Assembly (NCBI RefSeq): GCF_016653115.1
Contig: NZ_NHRX01000015.1
Coordinates: forward strand, 1-64,000
Length of the DNA stretch: 64,000 bases
Direction: 5' to 3'
Source: Rhodocyclus purpureus
GTDB lineage: Bacteria > Pseudomonadota > Gammaproteobacteria > Burkholderiales > Rhodocyclaceae
Shown: in pieces, positions 35,760-49,189 of the stretch
How the letters are laid out: each line of letters begins with the position of its first letter
Position numbering within the stretch: the first letter of the stretch is position 1
Program-made: the position numbers and the translations under genes
The notes under the pieces: generated by a model
What the model was told of the DNA's origin: nothing
Database searches by the model: none
What the model saw: the letters and a program-made list of their open reading frames with translations, nothing else

Positions 35760-35946
35760 GCACAGGCCGGTATCCGGGCTCGCAAGTCTTGATGCGTCGC
35801 CTTCCCAGGCTGATCGCCCAGTGGCATATCGACGCACCCGCACTCGCTTACCGTTGCGGGGGCAGCGCAGGCATTGCGTCCGCGATGGACGCGCACCTGC
35901 TTCCCGTTTAACTGCGGCGAAGAAATCGCACGCAGCACCTTGCACG
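35760..35946 (-). ncRNA. Cobalamin (B12) riboswitch
   Basis: Read on the minus strand, this contains the cobalamin-riboswitch landmarks in order: AGGTGCTGCG, AACGGGAAGCAGGTG, CCCCGCAACGGTAA, the B12-box core GCCACTGGGCGATCAGCCT, GGGAAGGCGACGCATCAAG and GCGAGCCCGGATACCGGCC. It ends about 140 bases before the ATG of the BtuB paralog at 35620. Cobalamin binding would repress expression of the downstream receptors, transporter and cobB-bluB genes. Confidence 0.95.
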
Positions 35947-36132
35947 TTCCTTCTTGCCGCGCTTTGGCGGCAAAAAGATCCCCTATAATAAACGCTTTCG
36001 CAGCGCCTGCCGGTGGCTGGAGGGCGATATGTGCCGTCGGCGCCGCAACAGTGTTGCTGTCGTGCAACACTCGGGCAGGCGGATGGGCCCCGCCGCTGCA
36101 ACTCGCGGGCGGTAGCGGCCTCGCTGTGACCC

Positions 36133-36162
36133 TTGACCGCCGATGCTACTGAAATCTATAGT
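36133..36162 (+). promoter_or_regulatory. Strong sigma-70 promoter of the zapB-like/zapA genes
   Basis: TTGACC at 36133-36138 and TATAGT at 36157-36162 are separated by 18 bp. The start site is expected at about 36168-36170, which coincides with the ATG at 36169, so the transcript would be leaderless. No Shine-Dalgarno is visible. Confidence 0.6.
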
Positions 36163-36168
36163 CCGCGA

Positions 36169-36396
36169 ATGATCAACGAACTTGATGCGCTTGAAAGCAA
36201 GGTCGCCCAGGTGGTGTCCTTGTGCCGCTCCCTGCGCGCGGAAAATGCCGAGCTGCGCCTGAAGCTCTCCGCTGCCGAGGCCGACTGCGCGCTCGCGTGG
36301 CAGCGCATGGAAACTGCCCGTGCGCGAATCGAGGCGCTCGCCGAGCAACTGATCGCGCCGGGCAGCAGCGCCGCCGATCCTTCAATTCAGCTCTGA
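36169..36396 (+). CDS. Small coiled-coil protein, ZapB-like
   Basis: A 75-residue protein, almost entirely heptad-patterned coiled coil (LDALESKVAQVVSLCRSL, AENAELRLKL). It is placed 10 bp before zapA. The same short gene precedes zapA in many betaproteobacteria, and its size and build resemble ZapB, the coiled-coil partner of ZapA at the division ring. The start at 36169 lies at the predicted transcription start. An in-frame ATG at 36133 would lie within the promoter. The functional link to ZapA is inference. Confidence 0.8.
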   Translation: MINELDALESKVAQVVSLCRSLRAENAELRLKLSAAEADCALAWQRMETARARIEALAEQLIAPGSSAADPSIQL

Positions 36397-36406
36397 AGGG
36401 CGCACC

Positions 36407-36769
36407 ATGTCTGAAGATAGCCGTTTCGTCGACGTTTCCCTGTTCGGTAAGGATTACAGCGTCGCCTGTCCGCCGGAAGAGCATGACAACCTGCGCGCCT
36501 CGGTCGCCCTGGTCGATGCGAGGATGCGCGAGATTGCGCAGAGGACCCGGAGCAGCAGCACCGAGCGCATCGCGGTGATGGTTGCGCTCAACCTCGCGCA
36601 CGAGCATCTGGTGTTCCGCCAGGAGCAGGAGCGGCTGGCGCAGGCAGCTGCCGAAGAGGCTGCCGCAGCGAAACAAACAGGTTTGGATTTTGAAGAGGTC
36701 CGGCGTAGAATCGAATCCATGGAGTCACTTCTCGACGTGGTGATCGAGTCACCGGAGAAAGTGCTCTAG
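36407..36769 (+). CDS. zapA: Cell division protein ZapA
   Basis: A 120-residue FtsZ-binding protein. The N-terminal FVDVSLFGKDYSVACPPEE and LRASVALVDARMREI match the ZapA globular domain, and ERIAVMVALNLAHE leads into the long C-terminal coiled coil. ZapA bundles FtsZ filaments at mid-cell. The gene is followed directly by 6S RNA, the same order as zapA-ssrS in enterobacteria. Confidence 0.94.
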   Translation: MSEDSRFVDVSLFGKDYSVACPPEEHDNLRASVALVDARMREIAQRTRSSSTERIAVMVALNLAHEHLVFRQEQERLAQAAAEEAAAAKQTGLDFEEVRRRIESMESLLDVVIESPEKVL

Positions 36770-36816
36770 CGGGTAGTCGCGCAGCCGAGTGGTACTGGCT
36801 GCGCGTTGCAAGGTTT

Positions 36817-36997
36817 TTTTCCCTGCGGTGTTCGTCAAGGTCATATATTCCTTGAACCAATGCTATGTTGGCATCGGCCGCCGACCGTTGAAACCGCTGT
36901 TGTGCACGCCCTTTACCGGGTGAGCCTGAAGCGGGAGGGAGGTAGCCATTCTGAACTCAGGTTCAGGATGCCGGCCTGACGGCATTCGCGGGGATCC
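36817..36997 (+). ncRNA. ssrS: 6S RNA
   Basis: A roughly 180-base region whose ends pair: TTCCCTGCGGTGTTCG at 36819-36834 with GGCATTCGCGGGGAT at 36981-36995 forms the closing stem. The interior has the 6S-like CAAGG...CCTTGAACC and GGTTCAGGATGCC segments around a large open bubble. Location directly after zapA is the conserved one for 6S RNA. The molecule mimics an open promoter and sequesters the sigma-70 holoenzyme in stationary phase. Boundaries are approximate. Confidence 0.9.
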
Positions 36998-37005
36998 CCA
37001 TTCGG

Positions 37006-37043
37006 CAGCGCGGAAACTCGGTTTTCCGCGCTGTTTTCGTTTG
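37006..37043 (+). terminator. Rho-independent terminator after 6S RNA
   Basis: A perfect 11-bp stem (CAGCGCGGAAA / TTTCCGCGCTG) with a 6-base loop is followed by TTTTCGTTT. It starts about ten bases after the 6S RNA and would end its precursor. Confidence 0.85.
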
Positions 37044-37281
37044 TGCGGCCCTGCAAGGCGCGAAGCCGCCGGAACCCGCTGCCGCCGGGCAGGTCGAAGC
37101 GGCCGACCGCTGCCATCCCCTGTTCCCGGAAAACGCCCGGTGCGCGCGATGTGTGCCTGGCCTGCGCGAAAGACGAACTGCCAATGACCCCACTCTCTCC
37201 CGTACCGGGTGCTCCTGCTGCGACCATGCACAGTCGCTCGCCCGTCCTCCTGCTTTGCGTCCGTTTTCCCGGGGGTCTGGC
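37044..37281. other. 238-bp stretch without a recognised gene
   Basis: Between the 6S terminator and the TauE-type gene I see no supported gene. In enterobacteria ygfA (5-formyl-THF cyclo-ligase) follows ssrS, but no GxGGGYYDR-like motif occurs here in any frame. An open frame reads through from 37153 into the TauE gene without a ribosome binding site. Probably the leader and promoter region of that gene. Confidence 0.5.
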
Positions 37282-38088
37282 ATGACCTGGGTGCTTGCCT
37301 ACCTCGCGCTGGGCCTGTTCTCGGGTTTCTTTGCCGGGCTGCTCGGGATCGGCGGCGGCCTGATGATGACGCCGGCGCTGGCGATGATGTTCGCGGCGCA
37401 GGCCGGCTTCCCGGCGGACGAGACGCTGCACTTGGCGCTCGGAACGTCGATGGCGACCATCCTGTTCACCTCGATTTCCAGCCTGCGCGCGCACCATAGG
37501 CACGGGGCCGTGCTCTGGCCTGTGGTGGTGACGATCACGCCGGGAATCCTGTGCGGGACGCTGCTCGGGACGCTGATCGTCGCGCGCGTTCCGGCACAGC
37601 CGCTGGCCGTCTTCTTCGCCTTCTTCGTCTGCTTCGTCGCCGTGCAGATGCTGTTCAACGTGAAGCCGAAGGCCGCGCGCGAACTGCCGGGCAGTGCCGG
37701 ACTGTTCGGCGTCGGTTCGGTGATTGGCGGCGTTTCGTCGCTGGTGTCGATCGGCGGTGGTTCGCTGACCGTGCCCTTCCTCACCTGGTGTAACGTGCGC
37801 GTGCAGAACGCGATCGGCACCTCGGCGGCGATCGGTTTGCCGATCGCCATCGGCGCCTCGATCGGCTACGTCTTCAACGGTTGGGGGCGGCCCGGATTAC
37901 CCGAGTGGAGCCTCGGCTTCGTCTATCTGCCGGCACTCGTCTGCCTGGCGGCAGCGAGCATGGCAGCAGCCCCCTTCGGCGCCAAGCTGACGCACAGCCT
38001 GCCGGTGGCCACGCTCAAGCGCATCTTCGCCGTGCTGCTCGTGCTGCTGGCGGCGAAGATGCTGTGGGGGATCGCTGGAGCAGCATAA
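37282..38088 (+). CDS. TauE/SafE family membrane permease
   Basis: A 268-residue, roughly eight-helix membrane protein. Two related halves each carry a glycine-rich family motif, GLLGIGGGLMMTPAL near residue 19 and SLVSIGGGSLTVPFL near 155. Such proteins move sulfite, sulfonates or other small anions; the substrate cannot be told. An ATG at 37282 begins at the first helix, and the upstream in-frame extension is not credible. Convergent with the enoyl-CoA hydratase gene across a perfect palindrome. Confidence 0.88.
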   Translation: MTWVLAYLALGLFSGFFAGLLGIGGGLMMTPALAMMFAAQAGFPADETLHLALGTSMATILFTSISSLRAHHRHGAVLWPVVVTITPGILCGTLLGTLIVARVPAQPLAVFFAFFVCFVAVQMLFNVKPKAARELPGSAGLFGVGSVIGGVSSLVSIGGGSLTVPFLTWCNVRVQNAIGTSAAIGLPIAIGASIGYVFNGWGRPGLPEWSLGFVYLPALVCLAAASMAAAPFGAKLTHSLPVATLKRIFAVLLVLLAAKMLWGIAGAA

Positions 38089-38091
38089 AAT

Positions 38092-38140
38092 TTCGGGGAC
38101 GGTACACTTAATTCGTAGAATTAAGTGTACCGTCCCCGAA
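38092..38140. repeat. Perfect 23-bp inverted repeat
   Basis: Arms TTCGGGGACGGTACACTTAA plus TTC, and the exact reverse complement, surround a 3-base GTA centre. It begins three bases after the TauE-gene stop and ends five bases before the stop of the convergent enoyl-CoA hydratase gene. GGGGACGGTACACTTAATT-type palindromes are dispersed in several bacterial genomes. Here it would form a very strong hairpin on either transcript and can act as a bidirectional terminator. Confidence 0.85.
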
Positions 38141-38145
38141 TTTGA

Positions 38146-38925
38146 TCACTCGCCGCGGAATTTCGGCTTGCGCTTGCCGAGGAAGGCGCTGATGCCTTCC
38201 TTGTAGTCGGCGCTGTCGAGGAAGGCGAAGGAACTGCGCAGTTCTTCGGCGCCGAGGGATTCCTCGCGTTGCAGGCGGCGGACCCATTGCTTGTGCGCGC
38301 GGGCGACCAGCGGCGCGCCTTCGGTGATGCGGCGGGCGCAGGCTTCGACCTCGGTGTCGAGCATGGCGTCGCTGACGACGCGTGTCAGCAGTCCGCGCGC
38401 GAGCGCTTCGTCGGCGTCGAGGATGCGGCCTTCGAGCAGCAGTTCCAGCGTCGTCCCCGGGCCGGCCAGGCGCAGCAGGCCCTCCATTTCCAGCGGGTAC
38501 ATCGAGAAGCCGAGCCGGTTGATCGGGGCGCCGAAGCGCGCCGACTGGGCGGAGAGGCGCAGGTCGCAGGCGCAGGCGATTTCGAGGCCGCCGCCCATGC
38601 AGACGCCGTTGATCGCGGCGACGGTCGGGTGCGTGCAGCTGGCGATCGCCTCAAGCGCGGCACTGACCTGGCCGTGGTAGCTCTCGGCGTTGTCGAGCGT
38701 GTTGCGCTTGGTGAGGAACTCCTCGATGTCGCCGCCGGCGGCGAAGGCCTTGTCACCGGCACCGCGCAGGATCACGCAGCGCAGCGACAGGTCGGCGGAG
38801 AGGCTGCGCAAGGTTTCCTCGAGTGCGGCCCACATGCCGAGGTCGATGGCGTTGAGCTTGCCCGGGTTGTCGAGGGTGACGGTGGCGATGTTGTTGTTGA
38901 TCTGACAGACGATGTTGCCGCTCAT
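38146..38925 (-). CDS. Enoyl-CoA hydratase/isomerase family protein
   Basis: A 259-residue crotonase-fold protein with LDNPGKLNAIDLGMW, oxyanion-hole AFAAGGDIEEF (about residue 62) and HPTVAAINGVCMGGGLEIACACDLRLS. GPTTLE-type residues and the C-terminal FLGKRKPKFRGE are typical. It lacks an obvious ribosome binding site. Separated by about 180 bp from the GntR regulator on the same strand and near the methylmalonyl-CoA operon, so an acyl-CoA role in that pathway (for instance decarboxylation or hydration) is possible but unproven. Confidence 0.88.
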   Translation of the reverse strand: MSGNIVCQINNNIATVTLDNPGKLNAIDLGMWAALEETLRSLSADLSLRCVILRGAGDKAFAAGGDIEEFLTKRNTLDNAESYHGQVSAALEAIASCTHPTVAAINGVCMGGGLEIACACDLRLSAQSARFGAPINRLGFSMYPLEMEGLLRLAGPGTTLELLLEGRILDADEALARGLLTRVVSDAMLDTEVEACARRITEGAPLVARAHKQWVRRLQREESLGAEELRSSFAFLDSADYKEGISAFLGKRKPKFRGE

Positions 38926-39104
38926 GGTGGGTGCTATCCGTTGACTAGAAAGTAGTATGAAGTGCCGTGAACAGGGGGAAGGGCTGCAGCCTGGGAGGTC
39001 CAGCATTCGGGCCTTCCGGCGCTCCCACGACAGCTTGCCGCTGTGGGAGCGGCAGCCGCGAATGTGCGCGTTTCACGGCATTGGTGCAAAGTTTCCCGTT
39101 AGCG

Positions 39105-39824
39105 TCACCCTGGCGGGTTGCGCTGCGTCGAGATGCGCGCGATCGCCCTGCGGCCGGCGAGCAGGTGGTCGCGCATCGCGTGTTCGGCGGCGGTGGCATC
39201 GCGCGCGCGCAGCGCGGCCATCACCGCCTGATGCTCGGCCATCGACTGCTCCAGGCGGCCGTCGACAGTGAGCGAATGCATGCGCGTCAGCTTGAGCACC
39301 TTGCGCAGGTCCTGCGCCAGTTGCAGCAGCCAGCGATTGCCGGAAATCTCCTGGATCAGCCGATGGAAGTCCTGGTTGAGCTCGAAGAAGCCGTCGACCT
39401 GTCCCGACGCGGCATGGGCTTCGAGCCTGGCGTGGATCTCCTCGAGCCGCGCCAGATCCTCGTCCTGCAGCCTGCTCGCAGCCTCCCAGGCGCTGCGACC
39501 TTCGAGCATCGCCATCAGCGGGAAGATGTCGTCGAGGTCACGCTCGGAGATCTCGGTCACATAGCAGCCGCGGCGCGGCTTCAGCGTCACCAGTCCTTCG
39601 GACGCGAGCACCTTCAGCGCCTCGCGCAGCGGCGTGCGGCTGATGCCGAAATCGGCGGCGAGCGCCTGTTCGTCGATCCAGTCGCCTGGGGCGAGCTGGT
39701 GCGCGAAAATCCGCTGGCGCAGGCGTTCGGCGACTTCCTGGTAGAGCGCCGTATGCGGAATTTTGCCCGGCGCCGAAGGGGCGGATGGGGCTTCGCTACT
39801 GACCTTGCGTTTACTGGCGGGCAT
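39105..39824 (-). CDS. GntR family regulator (FadR/FCD subfamily)
   Basis: 239 residues. The N-terminal winged helix-turn-helix (about 25-90) includes [26 protein letters not shown]. The C-terminal all-helical FCD ligand domain has [11 protein letters not shown] and a histidine-rich metal site (MHSLT, EHQAVM). It lies divergent from mcm, so it probably controls the methylmalonyl-CoA operon in response to an organic or acyl acid. The ATG at 39824 (MPASKRKV) is chosen over 39890, which would put the start inside the operator region. Confidence 0.88.
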   Translation of the reverse strand: MPASKRKVSSEAPSAPSAPGKIPHTALYQEVAERLRQRIFAHQLAPGDWIDEQALAADFGISRTPLREALKVLASEGLVTLKPRRGCYVTEISERDLDDIFPLMAMLEGRSAWEAASRLQDEDLARLEEIHARLEAHAASGQVDGFFELNQDFHRLIQEISGNRWLLQLAQDLRKVLKLTRMHSLTVDGRLEQSMAEHQAVMAALRARDATAAEHAMRDHLLAGRRAIARISTQRNPPG

Positions 39825-39841
39825 GTGCGTCCGGAGTGGCC

Positions 39842-39874
39842 TTGCGTCGATAATTATGGATACAGTATTATCAA
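39842..39874. promoter_or_regulatory. Divergent promoter with candidate GntR operator
   Basis: TTGCGT at 39842-39847 and TATTAT at 39866-39871, 18 bp apart, form a plus-strand promoter for mcm with a 5' leader of about 115 bases. On the minus strand, TTGATA and TATCGA, 16 bp apart, could drive the GntR gene. Both overlap the imperfect 22-bp palindrome at 39850-39871 (ATAATTATGGATACAGTATTAT with up to 16 symmetric positions). That is the natural operator candidate for the FadR-type regulator. Confidence 0.5.
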
Positions 39875-39992
39875 GGGTTTGGAGTGTCAAGCGCGCAACT
39901 TTTTTCGCGCCGGGCGCCCGTCCTTATGCAGCACGGTTTCCAGTCGTCAGCGCAGGTCCTCGCCACCACTGAACTTTCCTGAAAGTTTCGTC

Positions 39993-42161
<2,169 letters not shown>

Positions 42162-42181
42162 TCGATCCAAGGCCCGCTGCA

Positions 42182-43180
42182 ATGAGCGAGCCCCGCAAGC
42201 CACTATCGCCCGTCGACCAGACCCTGGTCGACGGCGTCGTCGCGCGCCAGCGCCGCGCGCTGGCGAAGACGATCACGCTGATCGAGTCGACCCGCGTCGA
42301 CCACCAGCAGCGCGCACGCGCGGTCATCGCCGAGCTGCTGCCGCACTCGGGCCGCTCGATCCGCATCGGCATCTCCGGTTCGCCGGGCGCCGGCAAATCG
42401 ACCTTCATCGAGGCGCTCGGCAACCACCTGCTCGATCAGGGGCACCGCGTCGCGGTGCTCGCCGTCGATCCGTCGTCGACCATCTCCGGCGGCTCGATCC
42501 TCGGCGACAAGACGCGCATGGAGAGCCTCTGCCAGCGCGAGGAGGCCTTCATCCGCCCGAGTCCCTCGGCCGGTAGCCTCGGCGGTGTCGCCGAGAAGAC
42601 GCGCGAGGCGATGCTCGTCTGCGAGGCGGCCGGCTTCGACGTGATCGTCGTCGAGACCGTCGGCGTCGGCCAGAGCGAGACCACCGTCGCCGGCATGGTC
42701 GACGTCTTCGTCCTCGTGCAGTTGCCGAACGCCGGCGACGACCTGCAGGCGATCAAGAAGGGGATCGTCGAGATCGCCGACCTCGTCGTCATCAACAAGG
42801 CCGACATCGACCCGCGCGCCGCCGCACTCGCGCGCAGCCAGATGCAGATGGCGATGCACATGCTGCGACCGATGCACGCCCAGTGGCGACCGACGGTGCT
42901 GACCCTGTCGGCGCTGCAGAAGCAGGGCATCGACGCCTTCTGGAAAGAGATCGAGCGCTATCGCGCCACCATGGAAGGCTGCGGCGAATTCGCCGACCGC
43001 CGCCGCCGGCAGGCTCTAGACTGGATGTGGGCGCAGATCGATTCCGGCTTGCGCCACCGTTTTCTCGCGCACCCCGCGGTGCGCGCCGACCTGGAAACCA
43101 TTTCCGCGGCCGTCGCGGCGGGGCGCACAACACCTTCCGCAGCCGCGCAAACCCTGCTCGACCATCTGCAGGTTCGCTGA
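42182..43180 (+). CDS. meaB: Methylmalonyl-CoA mutase-associated GTPase MeaB
   Basis: A 332-residue G3E-type GTPase, also annotated ArgK, that protects and reloads methylmalonyl-CoA mutase with intact cofactor. P-loop [14 protein letters not shown] is near residue 66. Switch segments [24 protein letters not shown] and [13 protein letters not shown] follow, with the guanine-specificity motif NKAD. Begins 20 bp after mcm; this pairing is nearly universal. Confidence 0.96.
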   Translation: MSEPRKPLSPVDQTLVDGVVARQRRALAKTITLIESTRVDHQQRARAVIAELLPHSGRSIRIGISGSPGAGKSTFIEALGNHLLDQGHRVAVLAVDPSSTISGGSILGDKTRMESLCQREEAFIRPSPSAGSLGGVAEKTREAMLVCEAAGFDVIVVETVGVGQSETTVAGMVDVFVLVQLPNAGDDLQAIKKGIVEIADLVVINKADIDPRAAALARSQMQMAMHMLRPMHAQWRPTVLTLSALQKQGIDAFWKEIERYRATMEGCGEFADRRRRQALDWMWAQIDSGLRHRFLAHPAVRADLETISAAVAAGRTTPSAAAQTLLDHLQVR

Positions 43181-43208
43181 TTCCGAATTCGAATTTAGGG
43201 AGCAATTC

Positions 43209-44741
<1,533 letters not shown>

Positions 44742-44761
44742 GCCGCGATAGGACAGGAACC

Positions 44762-46750
<1,989 letters not shown>

Positions 46751-46773
46751 TCGCTGTCGCACGCTGACTGAAC

Positions 46774-46809
46774 AGCCGCCGCACCGGGAAAACCCGGGCG
46801 GCGGTTTTT
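46774..46809 (+). terminator. Rho-independent terminator of the mcm-pcc operon
   Basis: GCCGCCG CACCGGG AAAA CCCGG GCGGCGG forms a long GC-rich stem followed by TTTTTCC, 24 bp after the pccA stop. Confidence 0.88.
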
Positions 46810-46999
46810 CCATCAGGGGGGCAATGATTCCGGCGTCAGCCCACAAGGCATGACGATCCGGAATCCGACGCAGGCGCGTCAGCGCGATCGAACAGGACGC
46901 GGCGATCGAGAACGGCCAGCCCCGTCATCCCATGCTTGATCTGCCTCACCGGAATAGACCTATTCCAGGCGTGCATGCAGAGGGGCTGATACCGTAACC

Positions 47000-47035
47000 G
47001 TCATCGCGAGCCCGCAGGGCGTGGCGATCCAGTTC
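47000..47035. repeat. REP-like single unit, locus 3
   Basis: GTCATCGCGAGCCCGCAGGG continuing to GCGATCCAG is the same family as the units at 7.9, 12.6 and 57.7 kb, with inner palindrome GCCCGCAGGGC. No second inverted unit is next to it, so this is a half-doublet, about 40 bp upstream of the thioesterase gene. Confidence 0.8.
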
Positions 47036-47076
47036 GTTCCTCCGATCTTCCGCGCAGGACAATCCACCGACGAGCA

Positions 47077-47553
47077 ATGCTCATGCAAGAAGAAAAAGCC
47101 CCCGCCTTCGCCTGGGACGTCCCCGATCCCTTCACGATGGCCGTCGTTCCCGGTCCGGAAGACATCGACGGACTGAAGCACACCAACAACGCGGTCTACG
47201 TGCGCTGGTGCGAGAGCGTCGCCTGGGCGCACTCCGGCGCGATCGGCCTCTCGCTCGCCGACTACGAGCGCCTCGACCGCGCGATGGCGATCCGCCGCGG
47301 CGAATACGACTACCTGCTGCCAAGCTTCCTCGGCGAAGAACTCGTCCTCGGCACCTGGCTCGCCGCCAGCGACGGCAAGATCACGCTGCAACGGTGCTTC
47401 CAGTTGCTGCGCAAGAGCGACGGAGCGACCGTCTTGCGTGGGCGTTGGGATCTGGTCTGCATCGAAATGAGCAGCGGCCGGCCGCGCAGGATGCCAACGG
47501 AGTTCGTCGCCGTCTATCTGCCGGCGATCGTCGCGGGCGGGCAGGGGGCTTAG
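47077..47553 (+). CDS. Hotdog-fold acyl-CoA thioesterase (4HBT family)
   Basis: A 158-residue protein. The 4HBT / YbgC-FadM motif is DIDGLKHTNNAVYVRWCESVAW, with the catalytic-type Asp/His-Asn context followed by the central helix. The rest (RRGEYDYLLPSFLGEELVLGTWL, LLRKSDGATVLRGRWDLVCIE) matches long-type acyl-CoA thioesterases. It hydrolyses acyl-CoA; chain length is unknown. It may start at a second ATG two codons in. Stands alone, though acyl-CoA genes lie just upstream. Confidence 0.85.
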   Translation: MLMQEEKAPAFAWDVPDPFTMAVVPGPEDIDGLKHTNNAVYVRWCESVAWAHSGAIGLSLADYERLDRAMAIRRGEYDYLLPSFLGEELVLGTWLAASDGKITLQRCFQLLRKSDGATVLRGRWDLVCIEMSSGRPRRMPTEFVAVYLPAIVAGGQGA

Positions 47554-47924
47554 CGGCGGCGATCGCGGCCTCTCCTCGACACGCCCATGTTTTATTTCAT
47601 GGCGTTCGCGGATGAAAGGGGTTTTCAAGCTTCGGTCATCCACGCTCCGTGGCCGGGCATATCGCCTGTGCATCGATCGTCGCCTTCTGCCACCGATTCG
47701 TCTATACTCCGCGCCGCATGCGTGAAGGGTTCTGAAGGGTTTGGCAAGCCTCTGCAGGAATGACCTGAAGCTTCAAGGCCGCCTTGCGACAGCGCCCATC
47801 GGATCGCGTCCGCGCGCCTTGTCGGTATGGCTGCCTGCATGAACTCGCTCCTGGCGGCCGATCTGCCGACAGGCTGCAGCAAGCGCAGCTCATGGCTGCA
47901 TGGAATGCCTACTGGTAGACGGTT
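47554..47924. other. 371-bp intergenic region with possible promoter
   Basis: No supported gene. TATACT at 47703-47708 is a good -10 hexamer but lacks a clear -35. It is followed by a five-codon open frame (ATG at 47718) and then about 200 bases leading to the small ORF at 47925. The leader has several short hairpins (for example GGCGGCCGATCTGCCG) but no class of riboswitch I recognise. Confidence 0.4.
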
Positions 47925-48158
47925 ATGTCATCGAAGATAATGCGGGGAGAGTTTGCTGGTGTTGCCGAGGGTGAGCGTGTCCCGGGCCGCCCATTGGCGA
48001 GTTCATCGCCAGGACCGGCATGCCCCCTGTGCAAGGATTCGATGACGCGCATCGGTCGCAGTTTCTGGATGCGCTTGTTGCCTGGCAGTCGCCTTTACCT
48101 GTGCACGGAGTGTTACCGGCAATACCTGCGCTTCATTTTCTGGTTCAGGCATCAATGA
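47925..48158 (+). CDS. Small zinc-ribbon-like protein
   Basis: 77 residues. Two CxxC pairs (Cys33/Cys36 in ACPLCKDS and Cys60/Cys63 in LYLCTECY) are 24 residues apart, typical of a zinc ribbon. A basic aromatic C terminus follows (YRQYLRFIFWFRHQ). The N-terminal third is not conserved-looking. No strong ribosome binding site. Function unknown; I include it because the paired cysteines and codon use are gene-like. Confidence 0.55.
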   Translation: MSSKIMRGEFAGVAEGERVPGRPLASSSPGPACPLCKDSMTRIGRSFWMRLLPGSRLYLCTECYRQYLRFIFWFRHQ

Positions 48159-48331
48159 ACGACTGACGGCCACCTGGCGCTGGGTTCCGGCCATCAGCCC
48201 CCGCGGTTTTCGCCGCTCGAAGCTCGGACCTGCTCCTGATCCTGGTCGAGCCAAGCTGTCCGGCACCGGCCTGACGATCCATCGCCTGAAGTCCGCTGCG
48301 CCGCCGCACCTGCCAGTCGGATCAGGGGGTG

Positions 48332-48592
48332 TCAATGCTCGGCATGCCGCTGCCAGATCAGGGTCCCGTCCTTGAACACCTGCCGGATGCGGTGGAACGG
48401 AACCATGTGCGCTTCGCCTTCGTCGTCGAGTATCTGGCAGGCGAAACGATCCTCGCGGTCGAAGAAGACCTGCTGCAGCGGCACGCGGATGATCGAGTCG
48501 CCGACGCGGTCGTAGTAGCCGATCGCGAATTCGCCGCGGCCGAAGTCGGCGTCCCAGCGGATGCGGCTGAGCAGTTCGTGTATCGGGATCAT
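48332..48592 (-). CDS. DUF504 / MJ1316-domain protein
   Basis: An 86-residue protein made almost entirely of the DUF504 (MJ1316) domain: IPIHELLSRIRWDADFGRGE, then FAIGYYDR, RVPLQQVFFDREDRFACQIL and the closing VPFHRIRQVFKDGTLIWQR. The domain has been proposed to recognise cyclic-phosphate RNA ends and occurs fused to RNA-processing enzymes. Here it is stand-alone. The start at 48592 matches the family; an in-frame ATG 20 codons upstream adds unrelated sequence. It lies beside the thioredoxin-like gene on the same strand (127 bp). Confidence 0.88.
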   Translation of the reverse strand: MIPIHELLSRIRWDADFGRGEFAIGYYDRVGDSIIRVPLQQVFFDREDRFACQILDDEGEAHMVPFHRIRQVFKDGTLIWQRHAEH

Positions 48593-48718
48593 CGTCGTCT
48601 GCGCGTACGCTGACCTCGGCGGCGGCGCCTGTTCCGGGCTCTGGCAATGCACTCGGAACGGCTGCGAGGGGGCGCCGGGGGCAGCGAGAAGTGGCGACGC
48701 GGTCGCAGTCGCTTCGCC

Positions 48719-49051
48719 TCACGCGTCGGTGTCGATGCCCGATAAGGCGCGCTTCACCGCAGCGCTGTCGCCCGGGCGCACCAGCCGCTCGACCTCTTTC
48801 CCGTCGCGCAGGAAGATCAGGGTCGGCCAGAGCTTGACGCCGAACGATCGTCCCAGGGGCCGTCCCTTGCCGTCCTCGACCTGCAGATGGCGTACGCGCG
48901 GGTGGGCTGCCACGGCTTCATTCACGAGTTCCCGTGCAGCCTGGCAATGTCCGCACCAGTCGGTGCCGAACTGCAGCAGAGTGGCGCCGGGCAGGGCGTC
49001 GATTTCGGCACGGGTCGGCGCGCTGCTCTGATAGTGGGAAGAGGGCGACAT
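48719..49051 (-). CDS. Thioredoxin-like protein
   Basis: A 110-residue thioredoxin-fold protein without a signal peptide. The redox motif is WCGHC (Cys33, Cys36) after TLLQFGTD, and the cis-proline loop is KLWPTLIFLRDGKEVERLVRPG. The WCGHC motif is more like protein disulfide isomerases than the classic WCGPC, implying a different redox potential. AAAGGA precedes the ATG at 49051; the longer frame overlaps the divergent helicase gene and is rejected. Divergent from that gene over 138 bp. Confidence 0.9.
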   Translation of the reverse strand: MSPSSHYQSSAPTRAEIDALPGATLLQFGTDWCGHCQAARELVNEAVAAHPRVRHLQVEDGKGRPLGRSFGVKLWPTLIFLRDGKEVERLVRPGDSAAVKRALSGIDTDA

Positions 49052-49189
49052 GGGAAGTCCTTTCGTGGCGGATCGCTGAGGATGCGGCGGCGAAAGCGCG
49101 ACGGGTTTATCATCCGGAACCCGCTCAGCCGACGCGCGCTTCGCCGAAGCAGCTATTGTCCAGATTAGCGTCCTACGACCACAAGCACC

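Larger units (their letters stand above)
46751..47076. other. 326-bp intergenic region
   Basis: It holds the pccA terminator at 46774-46809 and a single REP-like unit at 47001-47034. Between them (about 46810-47000) I see neither a gene nor a recognisable signal. Confidence 0.6.

Noticed and set aside
37044-37281. ygfA (5-formyltetrahydrofolate cyclo-ligase) after 6S RNA
   Set aside because: Expected by synteny, but no frame shows its ATP or substrate motifs.
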